From Leifsonia soli (GTDB lineage Bacteria > Actinomycetota > Actinomycetes > Actinomycetales > Microbacteriaceae), in the NCBI RefSeq assembly GCF_013408745.1, contig NZ_JACCBJ010000001.1, positions 2,914,001 through 2,978,000 of the forward strand: a stretch of DNA of 64,000 bases. The letters run 5' to 3'. Of this stretch, positions 32,393 through 40,618 are shown piece by piece (positions within the stretch are counted from its first letter, which is position 1; each line of letters starts with the position of its first letter). The notes under the pieces are model-generated. The model worked only from the letters and a program-made list of their open reading frames with translations. It was not told the DNA's origin and did no database searches. The position numbers and the translations under genes are program-made.

Positions 32393-33406
32393 TCAGGCCC
32401 GCGTCGACTCGCGTTCCACCAGACGGAACGGCATCGGGAGCCGCTCGGGGACGAACGCCTCGTCCGGGTGCTCGATCCTCCGCACCAGCAGGTCGACGGC
32501 CGTGCGCGCGATCTGCTCGCGGCCCGGGTCGATCGTCGACAGGCTCGGGATGGAGTACTCCGTCTCCTCAATATCGTCGAAGCCGATCACGGCCACGTCC
32601 TCCGGCACCCGGCGTCCGACCTCCTGCAGCGCACGGAGCGCTCCGAGCGCGATGGCGTCGTTGAAGGCGACCACACCGTCGAAGGGCGTCCCCTGCGCCA
32701 GCAGTTCGCGCATCGCGTCGGCCCCGTTGCGCCGGTGCCAGGGGTCGACCGGCACGACGAGCGAAGGGTCGAACGGCAGCCCTTCCGCCTCCAGCGCCTG
32801 ACGGTAGCCGTCGAGACGGAGGGCGGCCGAGCCGACGACATCGGCGGGATGGGCGCCGAAGGCCACGATCCGCCGGCGGCCGGCGTGCAGCAGGTGCTCG
32901 GTCGCCGCCCGGACCCCCGCGGTGTTCGCGATGATGACGTGATCGCGCGGCACGTCGACGTTGCGGTCGCCGAGCAGCACCACCGGCGTGGTCAGCTCGG
33001 CGAGCAGCTCGACGTCGCTCTGGTCCAGTGCCAGCACGCTGTGCAGCACCCCGTCGACCGTCTGGGCGCGGGGATGCCGCAGGGCGCCGATCTCCTGCCG
33101 GCGGTCGAGCCCGTACTGCTCGATCAGCACGGCCAGACCGCGTTCGGTGGCCGCCATCATCACCGCATCCGCCAGCTCGGCGAAGTAGGCGTTGCGCAGG
33201 TTCGGGATCATCAGCGAGATCACGTTGGTCCGCCCGGACCGCAGCCCGCGCGCCAGGAAGTTGGGCCGGTAGCCGAGCACGTCGATCGCATCCAGCACCT
33301 TGCGCCGCGTCTGCTCGCGCACGTGCGGGTGGTCGTTGATGACGTTCGACACCGTCTTCACCGACACCCCGGCGAGCACGCTCACGTCCTGCATCGTCGC
33401 GGCCAT
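32393..33406 (-). CDS. LacI-family repressor, probable arabinan/xylan utilisation regulator
   Basis: A 337-aa regulator. Seen: helix-turn-helix MQDVSVLAGVSVKTVSNVINDHPHVREQTRRKV and the hinge LARGLRSGRTNVISL, followed by a periplasmic-binding-protein-like sensor domain with ISLMIPNLRNAYFAELADAV and VIGFDDIEETEYSIPSLSTID. The ligand is most likely an arabinose- or xylose-containing sugar, inferred from the neighbouring GH51 gene. AACGTT-centred sites occur both in front of this gene and in front of the enzyme gene. No sugar transporter is adjacent, so it may also act elsewhere. Confidence 0.88.
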   Translation of the reverse strand: MAATMQDVSVLAGVSVKTVSNVINDHPHVREQTRRKVLDAIDVLGYRPNFLARGLRSGRTNVISLMIPNLRNAYFAELADAVMMAATERGLAVLIEQYGLDRRQEIGALRHPRAQTVDGVLHSVLALDQSDVELLAELTTPVVLLGDRNVDVPRDHVIIANTAGVRAATEHLLHAGRRRIVAFGAHPADVVGSAALRLDGYRQALEAEGLPFDPSLVVPVDPWHRRNGADAMRELLAQGTPFDGVVAFNDAIALGALRALQEVGRRVPEDVAVIGFDDIEETEYSIPSLSTIDPGREQIARTAVDLLVRRIEHPDEAFVPERLPMPFRLVERESTRA

Positions 33407-33436
33407 GGACGCTCCCCTCTCGCCTCTTCTGCGACT

Positions 33437-33450
33437 TTATAACGTTGCAA
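33437..33450. promoter_or_regulatory. LacI-type operator in front of lacI gene
   Basis: TTATAACGTTGCAA contains the AACGTT core seen at the arabinofuranosidase promoter. It is 30 bases upstream of the LacI start and suggests autoregulation. Confidence 0.5.
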
Positions 33451-33494
33451 GGGCAATCGTCGCAGCCGTCGCCATCGCGTTCCGGGACCGATGG

Positions 33495-34244
33495 TCAGCG
33501 CAGAGCGGCGGGGCGGACGCGCACGGGCGCGAGCCAGGCCGAGACGATCACGGCGGTGAGGGCTCCCGCCGCCATGATCGCGGCCAGGACGACCACCTGG
33601 AACCGGCCGGCCTCGAGGGGCGACACCCCGCCGAAGATCGCGCCGACGAAGGCGCCGGGCAGGGTCACGAGGCCGGTCGTCTTGGTCTGGTCGACGGACG
33701 GGATGAGCGCCGAGTAGACCGCGTTCCGCGCCAGCTCCAACGTCGACTGCCGGGGCGTCGCACCCAGCGCGAGCCACCCCTCCACCTCGTCCCAATGGTC
33801 GCCGACCGCCTCGGTGAAGCGGCGGCCGGCCAGGGTGGCGATGCTCATCGAGTTGCCGATGACGATGCCACCGATGGCGAGCGCGTAGCGCGCGCTGAAC
33901 TCGATGGCGCCGGTGAGGAAGACCACCGAGAACGAGACGACGACGCCGACCGCCATGGCCGTCGCCATCATGACGGCGTGCTCCGCCGACCACCCGATGC
34001 GGCGCGTGGCCGTCGCCGCCGCGACCGAGAACATCACGAGGAGGGCGAGCGCCACCCAGAGCGGATCGGTGATGACCCCGGCGAGGACCACGCTGATGAC
34101 CGCGAGCTGCGCGGCGCCGCGGAGGATGGCGAGGGCCGGCGCCCAGCGGTGCGGGACGCCGTAGGCGGCGAGCACCCCCACGGCGACGAGCGCGAGCACG
34201 GCGACGCCCAGCAGAGTGGGCGCCAGCTCGTGGACGATGGGCAC
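33495..34244 (-). CDS. FetB/UPF0014-family ABC transporter permease
   Basis: A 249-aa integral membrane protein of the UPF0014/FetB family, the permease of an iron or metal exporter in enterobacteria. Seen: about seven hydrophobic segments and the family motif IVIGNSMSIATLAGRRF, GATPRQSTLELARNAVYSALIPSVDQTKTTGLVTLPGAFVGAIFGG. The usual ATPase partner FetA is not adjacent. It follows the LacI gene on the same strand, with the flagellar operon terminator on its other side. Substrate uncertain. Confidence 0.8.
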   Translation of the reverse strand: MPIVHELAPTLLGVAVLALVAVGVLAAYGVPHRWAPALAILRGAAQLAVISVVLAGVITDPLWVALALLVMFSVAAATATRRIGWSAEHAVMMATAMAVGVVVSFSVVFLTGAIEFSARYALAIGGIVIGNSMSIATLAGRRFTEAVGDHWDEVEGWLALGATPRQSTLELARNAVYSALIPSVDQTKTTGLVTLPGAFVGAIFGGVSPLEAGRFQVVVLAAIMAAGALTAVIVSAWLAPVRVRPAALR

Positions 34245-34321
34245 CCGTCGAGCCTACGGCGCACCCCCTTCGCGGCGGAAACGGAGGCGATGCCGTCAGG
34301 GGATGCGGCCGGATGCGCGAA

Positions 34322-34362
34322 ACGGAGGAGGTCCGGCCGGGTGATGGCCGGAACTCCTCCGT
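34322..34362 (-). terminator. strong hairpin after flgE
   Basis: A 17-bp stem with one mismatch: ACGGAGGAGGTCCGGCC (34322-34338) against GGCCGGAACTCCTCCGT (34346-34362), loop of 7. It lies 35 bases after the flgE stop and ends the long flgB-flgE operon. Confidence 0.75.
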
Positions 34363-34396
34363 TCCGGGAGGTAGCGCGCGTCGCGAGAGCGCGGGG

Positions 34397-35569
34397 TCAG
34401 CGCTTCAGGTTGGTGAGCTCCTGCAGCACCTCGTCGGACGTGGTGATGATGCGGGCGTTCGCCTGGAAGCCGCGCTGCGCGACGATCAGGTTGGTGAACT
34501 CCTGCGAGAGGTCGACGTTCGACATCTCGAGGGAGCCGCCCTGGAGCTGACCGAGGCCGTCCTCGCCGGGGCCGCCGAGCTGGGCCGCGCCCGAGTTGAC
34601 CGTCGCGCGGTAGGTCGACCCTCCGCCCTTCTCCAGGCCGCCCGGGTTCACGAACGTGGCGAGCGCGATGCGGCCGACGGCCTGCTTGTCGCCGTTCGAG
34701 AACAGGCCGGTGATCGTCCCGTCCTTGTCGAGGGTGAACGACTCGAGCGTCCCGGCCGCCCGGCCGTTCTGGTCCGTGAAGGCGACCGTCGTGATGCCCG
34801 AGTAGCCGGTGACCGCGCCGAGATTCACCGCGACGCCGCCGACCGTGAGCGCGCCACCGCCGGTGAGGACGCCGTTGGTGAAGGTGAGCGCGCTCGTTCC
34901 GGTCGCGCCCGTCGGGTCGGAGCCCGCAACATCCCACCCGGTGCCCGTCTTGGTGAAGGTCAGGGTGAGCTTCCGGGCGGTGCCGTTGGCGTCGTAGACG
35001 GAGATGTCGCGCACCAGCTGGTCGCCGACGGCCGCGTCCGAGGGGAGGTTGCCGGTCACGGCCGAGGTCGTGGTCGCCGCGGCCGGCGTGACCGCCTTCA
35101 GCGGGATGGTGATGTCGCTGAGGGCGCCGCCCTGCTGGATGACGCCGTTGACCGCGTTCCAGCCCTGCAGGATGGCGCCGCCCGGGCCGACCAGGCGGCC
35201 GAGCGCGTCGGGGTCGAGCGAGCCGGCGCGCGTGTAGACGGTCTCGCCGCCCACCTTCATGACGAAGAAGCCGTCGCCGTTGATCATGATGTCGGTGGAG
35301 CGTCCCGTCGCCTGGGCTGCGCCCTGCGTGAAGTTGGTCGAGATTCCCGCGACGAGCACGCCGAGGCCGATCTGGGCGGGATTCGTGCCGCCGGTCTGGC
35401 CCTGCGGGGCGCCCGCGCCCTGCACCAGCTGCGACAGCGTGTCCTGGAACTGCACGGCGGACGACTTGAACGCGGTGGTGTTGACGTTGGCGATGTTGTT
35501 GCCCGTCACATCCAGCATGGTCTGGTGCGAGCGGAGGCCGGAGATCCCGGAGTAGAGCGAGCGGAGCAT
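34397..35569 (-). CDS. flgE: flagellar hook protein FlgE
   Basis: A 390-aa hook subunit. Seen: MLRSLYSGISGLRSHQTMLDVTGNNIANVNTTAFKSS, the rod/hook N-terminal coiled domain, and the C-terminal SNVDLSQEFTNLIVAQRGFQANARIITTSDEVLQEL. The middle (about 70-330) is Thr/Gly-rich, with the central FlgE domain VKLT-like strands. It is slightly shorter than Salmonella FlgE (403). It is the last gene of the operon and is 31 bases after flgD. No FlgF or FlgG gene follows. Confidence 0.95.
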   Translation of the reverse strand: MLRSLYSGISGLRSHQTMLDVTGNNIANVNTTAFKSSAVQFQDTLSQLVQGAGAPQGQTGGTNPAQIGLGVLVAGISTNFTQGAAQATGRSTDIMINGDGFFVMKVGGETVYTRAGSLDPDALGRLVGPGGAILQGWNAVNGVIQQGGALSDITIPLKAVTPAAATTTSAVTGNLPSDAAVGDQLVRDISVYDANGTARKLTLTFTKTGTGWDVAGSDPTGATGTSALTFTNGVLTGGGALTVGGVAVNLGAVTGYSGITTVAFTDQNGRAAGTLESFTLDKDGTITGLFSNGDKQAVGRIALATFVNPGGLEKGGGSTYRATVNSGAAQLGGPGEDGLGQLQGGSLEMSNVDLSQEFTNLIVAQRGFQANARIITTSDEVLQELTNLKR

Positions 35570-35600
35570 GGCGTTTCCTTTCTGAGGAAGGTGCGTGAGG

Positions 35601-36062
35601 TCAGGCGGTGGGCGTGGTGGAGCCCGCGCCTGCGGCAGCCGGGGTGACCACGCCGAGGATAGCGTCGAGGGCGAGTTTCTGATCGCCGACGGTGACGATC
35701 GGGACGGCGCCCGCGTAGGAGACGGACGAGGCGAGCCCGGTCTGGGTGTCGCCGTTCTTGTCGAGGTAGCTGACGGTGTGACCGATGAGCGCGGCGGCGG
35801 CTTGGCGCATCTGGAGCGCGAAGCCCTCCTGCGCCGTGGTGTCCATGTTGGTGAGCTTCTCCATCATGGCCAGTTGCGTCGTCTGCGAGATCATCTGGTT
35901 GGTGTCCATCGGCGAGCTGGGGTCCTGGTTGCGGAGCTGGGTGACCAGCAGCTGCATGAAGGCCTCGCTGTCGAGCGACTGCTTGGGCGTCCGCGTGGGC
36001 GGGGTGGAGTAGATGCCGCCCGTGGAGGCGGAATCGGCTCCGGTGATGGGGTCGACGGCCAC
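35601..36062 (-). CDS. flgD: flagellar hook capping/scaffold protein FlgD
   Basis: A 153-aa hook scaffold. Seen: SLDSEAFMQLLVTQLRNQDPSSPMDTNQMISQTTQLAMMEKLTNM, the diagnostic FlgD N-terminal domain at residues about 30-75. The rest is a reduced domain (SYLDKNGDTQTGLASSVSYAGAVPIVTV), so the protein lacks most of the C-terminal FlgD domain and is shorter than the enterobacterial one (about 230). It lies 12 bases after fliK. Confidence 0.93.
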   Translation of the reverse strand: MAVDPITGADSASTGGIYSTPPTRTPKQSLDSEAFMQLLVTQLRNQDPSSPMDTNQMISQTTQLAMMEKLTNMDTTAQEGFALQMRQAAAALIGHTVSYLDKNGDTQTGLASSVSYAGAVPIVTVGDQKLALDAILGVVTPAAAGAGSTTPTA

Positions 36063-36074
36063 GGTGGCTCCCTT

Positions 36075-37580
36075 CTAGACGATCAGGTCGATGGTGTGGG
36101 CGGACCCGTCCACGGGCGCGGACGGGGTGGATCGGGGGGATGCGGCCGCCTCGGCTCTCGGTGCGGACGGACGGGCATCCGGGCCGTCGTGGCGGCCGCC
36201 GGTCGGCGCGTCGTGCTGCGGCGCCGGCTGGTTCTGGGACGACAGGTCGAGGGTTCCGGTGAGACCGGCTCCGCCGAGGTCGCGGCGGAGGTCGGGGAGG
36301 ATGGCGCGCAGCGCGTCCCGCCCGGCGTCCGTCGGCGCGAACAGCTCGACGCGCACGCCGTCGCCGCCGACGTGCGCCCGGACCGTGACCGGGCCGAGGG
36401 TGTCCGGCGTGACGTGGACAGTCATGACGTGCTCGCCGGCGCCCGCGGCCGCGAGGGTGAACACCGGGCGGGCGAGCTGCGCGCCCAGCGTGTTCTGCGG
36501 GGAGTGGGCGGTGGGAGCAGGGGCGGCGACCGGTTGGGCGGTCGGTGTGCGGTCGAGACCGGTCAGAGGCTGCAGGGTTGCCGTCGGTACGGCGACCGGG
36601 TCGGCCTTCGGGGGCTCGGGGCGGATGGATGCGGTGGGCGCGCCTGCCGTCGGCGTCACGGTCTCAGCCGGGGCTCCGGCAGCCGGGCTCTGCGGAGGAA
36701 GCGCAGGCGCCGTCGGAACGGCGGCGGCCCGGGCGAGTGCCACCGGAGCCGCGGGCGCGCTCGCCGCTCCGCCGGTCCCCGCTGTCGGCGCGGTGGCAGC
36801 GTCGGCCTCGCCCGCATCCACGTGCGCTGCGGCACCGGGGCCGCTCGCGCCGCGGGCCGGTCGGGACGAGCCGGCCGCCTCTCCGCGCTCCCCCACGCTC
36901 GCGACCGCGACGGCCGCGACGGTCGCGACGAGTGGTGAATCGTTGCTCGAATTCGGCGCGAGTGGTGACGTGATGTCGCTACTCGACACGGGGGCGGCGG
37001 GGACGGGGGGCGTCGGCGCAGTGGGCTGGGGCGCGTCGGTCGGCGCGGCGACCGTCTGGGCGACACCGGAAGGCGCACCGACGGTCGGAGTCCCGGCGAT
37101 CGGGGACGCGGCGGTCGGCGCGGATGCGGCGGTCGGCGCGGATGCGGCTGGGGCGGTCACGACGGGCGACGATGCGGCGTCCGTCGTCGAGGCCGGGAGG
37201 CCGGGAACCGTTGTGGCGGCCTGCGTCGGGGCGATCGACGACGAAGACGGAGTCTCCGTGCCGGTCATCGCGGCACCCGCTGACGCGCCGTCCGTGCCGG
37301 CGGCAGCGTCCACCGGAGCGTCGGCGCCTCCGGTCTGCGCCGGTCGGTCAGTGTCTCGCGCGGCGGCGACGCCGGCCGCATCCGGTTTGTCCGCACTCCG
37401 GTCGTGCTCGCGCGCCGGCTTCGGCCGCGATGAGCTGTGCGCGTCGCGCGGGGTGGCATCCACCGCACCCTGCAGGAAGGCGTCGAACGCGTCGCCGGAG
37501 CCCTTCGTCGCGCCGGAGCCGGGCCGGGCGGCCGTGGACGGCGCGGCGGGCGGAGCGGAGGTGACCGCCGCCGGGCTCAC
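36075..37580 (-). CDS. fliK: flagellar hook-length control protein FliK
   Basis: A 501-aa secreted ruler protein. The first 380 residues are Ala/Pro/Thr-rich and low in complexity, and the conserved Flg_hook domain is near the end: VHVTPDTLGPVTVRAHVGGDGVRVELFAPTDAGRDALRAILPDLRRDL (about 390-440). The start GTG 37580 overlaps the NlpC gene's stop by 4 bases. A repeat shared with the FlhF-like gene lies inside the low-complexity part (36926-36988), where it is tolerated. Confidence 0.9.
   Translation of the reverse strand: MSPAAVTSAPPAAPSTAARPGSGATKGSGDAFDAFLQGAVDATPRDAHSSSRPKPAREHDRSADKPDAAGVAAARDTDRPAQTGGADAPVDAAAGTDGASAGAAMTGTETPSSSSIAPTQAATTVPGLPASTTDAASSPVVTAPAASAPTAASAPTAASPIAGTPTVGAPSGVAQTVAAPTDAPQPTAPTPPVPAAPVSSSDITSPLAPNSSNDSPLVATVAAVAVASVGERGEAAGSSRPARGASGPGAAAHVDAGEADAATAPTAGTGGAASAPAAPVALARAAAVPTAPALPPQSPAAGAPAETVTPTAGAPTASIRPEPPKADPVAVPTATLQPLTGLDRTPTAQPVAAPAPTAHSPQNTLGAQLARPVFTLAAAGAGEHVMTVHVTPDTLGPVTVRAHVGGDGVRVELFAPTDAGRDALRAILPDLRRDLGGAGLTGTLDLSSQNQPAPQHDAPTGGRHDGPDARPSAPRAEAAASPRSTPSAPVDGSAHTIDLIV
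36926..36988. repeat. repeat family C, copy inside fliK
   Basis: This stretch (CGAGTGGTGAATCGTTGC and CGCGAGTGGTGACGTGATG) matches the minus strand of 20011-20062 with few changes. Relative to the host gene its orientation is opposite to that in the FlhF-like gene. It is read as a Ser/Pro-rich linker. Confidence 0.55.
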
Positions 37581-38248
37581 AGGGAGCCTCCCTGCACGAG
37601 CGACGCGAACAGCGAACGCATCATGTCCGCCTGGGCGGAGGACGCGGACGACGCAGAGCCACCCAGCCCCGACAGCCCCGACGCCGACGCCGTACCCGCC
37701 GGGGCCGCCTGGGGAAGCACCCGCCGGATGGTCACGATGTCCGAGTCGCTCATCCAGTTGTTCACGAGGCTGACGGTGCGCCCTTCGCTCGGTGCATGGA
37801 TGACCTTGCCGTCTCCCGCGTAGATGACGATGTGCTCGCCGCCGTTGGTGACGATGAGGTCGCCCGGCTGCGCCTGCGCGAGCGAGGGCACCTCGGTGCC
37901 GACGGTCGACTGTCCGGAGACCAGGCGCGGCACGTCGATACCGAGGTCCTTGAACACCCGCTGCACCAGCCCGGAGCAGTCGAGGCCGGAGGCGCTGGTG
38001 CCGCCGAAGACGTACGGGACGCCGAGGTACTTCTTCGCGTCCGCGACGACGTCCGCTCCGGTGGGCGACCCGGTTCCGCCGGTCGCGCCGAGCGCCCCCG
38101 ACAGCGCCGCGGCGAAGTCGGTCGCCGAGGTCCCCGAGGTCCCCGACGTCCCCGCCGAGGACGACGTCGTGCTCTTCGCCGGGCTCTCCAGCTGCACCAG
38201 CGTCGCCTGGATCTGCGCGATGCGGCCGATGGCGTCCGTCACGGTCAT
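37577..38248 (-). CDS. NlpC/P60 peptidoglycan endopeptidase of the flagellar operon
   Basis: A 223-aa protein with a C40 peptidase domain at residues about 65-175. Catalytic Cys91 is in LDCSGLVQ, His139 in GGEHIVIYAG and the third residue is His151 in VIHAP. The first 60 residues are a helical segment plus a Ser/Gly/Thr linker, without signal peptide, so export probably goes through the flagellar machine itself. Inference: it cuts the peptidoglycan to let the rod through, the job that FlgJ's C-terminal muramidase does in Proteobacteria. It is coupled by 4-base overlaps to fliJ and fliK. Confidence 0.85.
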   Translation of the reverse strand: MTVTDAIGRIAQIQATLVQLESPAKSTTSSSAGTSGTSGTSATDFAAALSGALGATGGTGSPTGADVVADAKKYLGVPYVFGGTSASGLDCSGLVQRVFKDLGIDVPRLVSGQSTVGTEVPSLAQAQPGDLIVTNGGEHIVIYAGDGKVIHAPSEGRTVSLVNNWMSDSDIVTIRRVLPQAAPAGTASASGLSGLGGSASSASSAQADMMRSLFASLVQGGSL

Positions 38249-38682
38249 GCGTCTCCCCCTTCTCGCGCGCGCTGCCACGCGCCGGTGGCCATCTCGTCGA
38301 TGGCCGACTGCTCGGCGCTCAGCTCGCCGGCGACGACCTCCGCGCGATGACGGTTCTCGAGCTTCTCGAGTCCGACGGCGCGCTTCTTCGCCTCGGTGAA
38401 CGCCTCCTGCGCGGCGGCGGCCTCGGCCTCGCGCTCGGCGGCGAGCGCGGCGAGGTCGGCGAGCATGCTCCTGCTGGATGCGCGCGCGGCCGCCATCGCG
38501 AACAGCGTCCCCGCGTCGGTGGCCTCGACGGGCACGGCGTGCAGGGCGGCGATGGCGCGCGCCTGCCGCTCGCCCGCATCGCGACGGAGGGCGTTCGCCG
38601 CCGCGAGGTCGCTCGCCGCGTGCTCCTTCTCGATCTGCCGCAGCCTCAGCAGCCCGGCCAGTGCGAATGCTCGTGCCATCAT
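38245..38682 (-). CDS. fliJ: flagellar export chaperone-like protein FliJ
   Basis: A 145-aa, almost entirely helical protein forming a two-helix coiled coil (RLRQIEKEHAASDLAAANALRRDAGERQ and AEREAEAAAAQEAFTEAKKRAVGLEKLENRHRAEV), the FliJ shape that fits into the FliI ring. Sequence conservation is low but position between fliI and the NlpC gene is canonical. ATG 38682 overlaps the fliI stop; an ATG follows directly at 38679. Confidence 0.85.
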   Translation of the reverse strand: MMARAFALAGLLRLRQIEKEHAASDLAAANALRRDAGERQARAIAALHAVPVEATDAGTLFAMAAARASSRSMLADLAALAAEREAEAAAAQEAFTEAKKRAVGLEKLENRHRAEVVAGELSAEQSAIDEMATGAWQRAREGGDA

Positions 38683-40010
38683 GCGCCTCCCAGCATCCCG
38701 ATGAGTGCCTGCAACCGGGCCCACGACTCCGCCGCGGGGGCCGGTTCGCCGATCCCCTGGCGCAGGAACGCGTCGATCGCGTCGGCGTTGGCGACCGCGG
38801 CATCCACCTTCGGGTTGGTCCCCGGCTTGTAGGCGCCGACATCGAGCAGGTCCTGTGCGCCGACCTTCGCGGCCAGTACGCCGCGCAGGGCGATCGCCGC
38901 CGCGCGCTGCTCGGGGGTGGTCACCCGCGACGCGAGCCGCGAGACCGAGCCGAGCACATCCACCGAGGGGAAGTGCCCGACGACCGACAGCCTGCGGTCG
39001 AGCACGACGTGCCCGTCGAGGATGGAGCGCGCCGCGTCGGCGATCGGCTCGTTGTGGTCGTCTCCGTCGACCAGGACGGTGTACAGGCCGGTGATCGACC
39101 CGGTCTCGCCCGTGCCGGCCCGCTCCAGCAGCTGCGCCAGCAGGGAGAACGTCGACGGCGGGTAGCCGCGCGTCGCCGGCGGCTCCCCCGCCGACAGCCC
39201 GATCTCGCGCTGCGCCATGGCCACGCGTGTCAGGGAGTCCATCATCAGCACGACATCGGCGCCCTCGTCCCGGAACGCCTCGGCGATGCGGGTCGCTGCG
39301 AACGCCGCACGCAGGCGCATGACGGCCGGTTCGTCGGAGGTCGCCACCACCACGACCGAGCGGGCGAGGCCTTCCGGACCGAGGTCGTCCTCGAGGAACT
39401 CGCGCACCTCGCGCCCGCGCTCCCCCACCAGCGCGATGACCGACACCTGCGCGTCGGTCCCCCGCGCGATCATCGAGAGCAGCGACGACTTGCCGACGCC
39501 CGATCCCGCGAACAGGCCGAGGCGCTGGCCGCGGCCCGTCGTCACCATGGTGTCGAGCACGCGCACGCCCAGGCCGATCGGCTGCAGGATGCGCGCGCGG
39601 CGCATCGCGTCGGGCGCGCGGTTGCCGAGCGCGACGAAGCCGTCCGCCTCGACCGGCCCACGGCCGTCCACCGGGCGGCCGAGCGCGTCGACGACCCGGC
39701 CGAGCATGTCCCGCCCGGTCGGCACGAGCAGGGGGGCGCGCACGGCCCGTGCGGGGGCGCCGGCCGCGACACCGGTCAGCGGTCCGTACGGCATCACGCG
39801 GACGTGATCGGCCGTCGTCGCGACGACCTCGGCGTGGATGCCGGGGTCTTCCCCGATGACGACCACGTCGCCGATCGCGGCGGGCACGCCCTCCAGCTCG
39901 GCGCCCAGGCCGACGACGGCCGTGACCCGCCCGACCGTCTCGACCCGCGCTGCCTCGACCGCGCCGGCCCAGCGGTCGCCGAGGGTGGGGCTCAGCACCG
40001 CGGCGCTCAC
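38679..40010 (-). CDS. fliI: flagellum-specific ATPase FliI
   Basis: A 443-aa F1-beta-like ATPase that unfolds and releases export substrates. Seen: the P-loop in LFAGSGVGKSSLL (about residue 165), LVGERGREVREF, Walker B VLMMDSLTRVAMAQREIGL, and GYPPSTFSLLAQLLERAG, all hallmarks of FliI. The start GTG 40010 overlaps the fliH stop. It is the cytosolic motor of the export gate built from the fliOPQR-flhBA operon. Confidence 0.95.
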   Translation of the reverse strand: MSAAVLSPTLGDRWAGAVEAARVETVGRVTAVVGLGAELEGVPAAIGDVVVIGEDPGIHAEVVATTADHVRVMPYGPLTGVAAGAPARAVRAPLLVPTGRDMLGRVVDALGRPVDGRGPVEADGFVALGNRAPDAMRRARILQPIGLGVRVLDTMVTTGRGQRLGLFAGSGVGKSSLLSMIARGTDAQVSVIALVGERGREVREFLEDDLGPEGLARSVVVVATSDEPAVMRLRAAFAATRIAEAFRDEGADVVLMMDSLTRVAMAQREIGLSAGEPPATRGYPPSTFSLLAQLLERAGTGETGSITGLYTVLVDGDDHNEPIADAARSILDGHVVLDRRLSVVGHFPSVDVLGSVSRLASRVTTPEQRAAAIALRGVLAAKVGAQDLLDVGAYKPGTNPKVDAAVANADAIDAFLRQGIGEPAPAAESWARLQALIGMLGGA

Positions 40011-40618
40011 GACAGCGCCTCCTTCGCCCGGTCGAGGGCCGCATGGATGCGCGCATCCAGCCAGCCGTTCGGGAGCTCGCCGACGGCGTCGCCCGGCGTG
40101 AGCGCCGAGTCGGCGACCAGCTGCAGCTCCTCCGTCGCCGCTCCGGCCGCACGGAGGGCCGCAATGTCGTCGGGATGGAGCCGCACCACCGGAACGACCC
40201 CCGCCGGTGCCGCGGACTGCACGCGCACGACGGCCGCGCGTGCAGCGGCCACGCGGTCCTGCAGGGCGACACCGACGACCGCCGTCGCCAGCTCGAACGC
40301 GGCATCCACCAGCGCGGACTCGGCGTCGGCCAGCACCGGCACGGTCGCCTCGCGCAGCTCGACGGCCGCCGCGCGCAGGGCGCGCGCGAGCACCGCGACG
40401 GTCTCGGCAGCCTCCGCGGACTCGGCCGCGCGGGCCGCGACGGCCCGGTCGGCCCACTGCTCCTGTTCGCGCGCCGCCGCGCGCCGCCCCTCGGCGAACC
40501 CCGCCGCGTATCCGCGCGAGCGGGCGGCGGTCATCGCGGTGCGCTCATGCTCGGTCTCGGTCAGCACCGGGACGATCAGGGGCGCGAAGTCGTGCGCCGG
40601 GGCGGCGTCATTCGACAT
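40007..40618 (-). CDS. fliH: flagellar assembly protein FliH
   Basis: A 203-aa peripheral protein that holds FliI at the export gate. Seen: an N-terminal helix with Gly/Ala-spaced repeats (ARSRGYAAGFAEGRRAA, the GxxxG-like pattern of FliH), a long Ala-rich helix and a C-terminal domain with LHPDDIAALRAAG and LTPGDAVGELPNGWLDARIHAALDRA, similar to V-ATPase E subunits. It overlaps fliG by 11 bases and fliI by 4. Confidence 0.9.
   Translation of the reverse strand: MSNDAAPAHDFAPLIVPVLTETEHERTAMTAARSRGYAAGFAEGRRAAAREQEQWADRAVAARAAESAEAAETVAVLARALRAAAVELREATVPVLADAESALVDAAFELATAVVGVALQDRVAAARAAVVRVQSAAPAGVVPVVRLHPDDIAALRAAGAATEELQLVADSALTPGDAVGELPNGWLDARIHAALDRAKEALS

Noticed and set aside
36091..37773. 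A long plus-strand frame of 560 codons opposite fliK
   Set aside because: Shadow of the GC-rich, low-complexity fliK gene; fliK has the conserved C-terminal domain and 4-base overlap with its neighbour.
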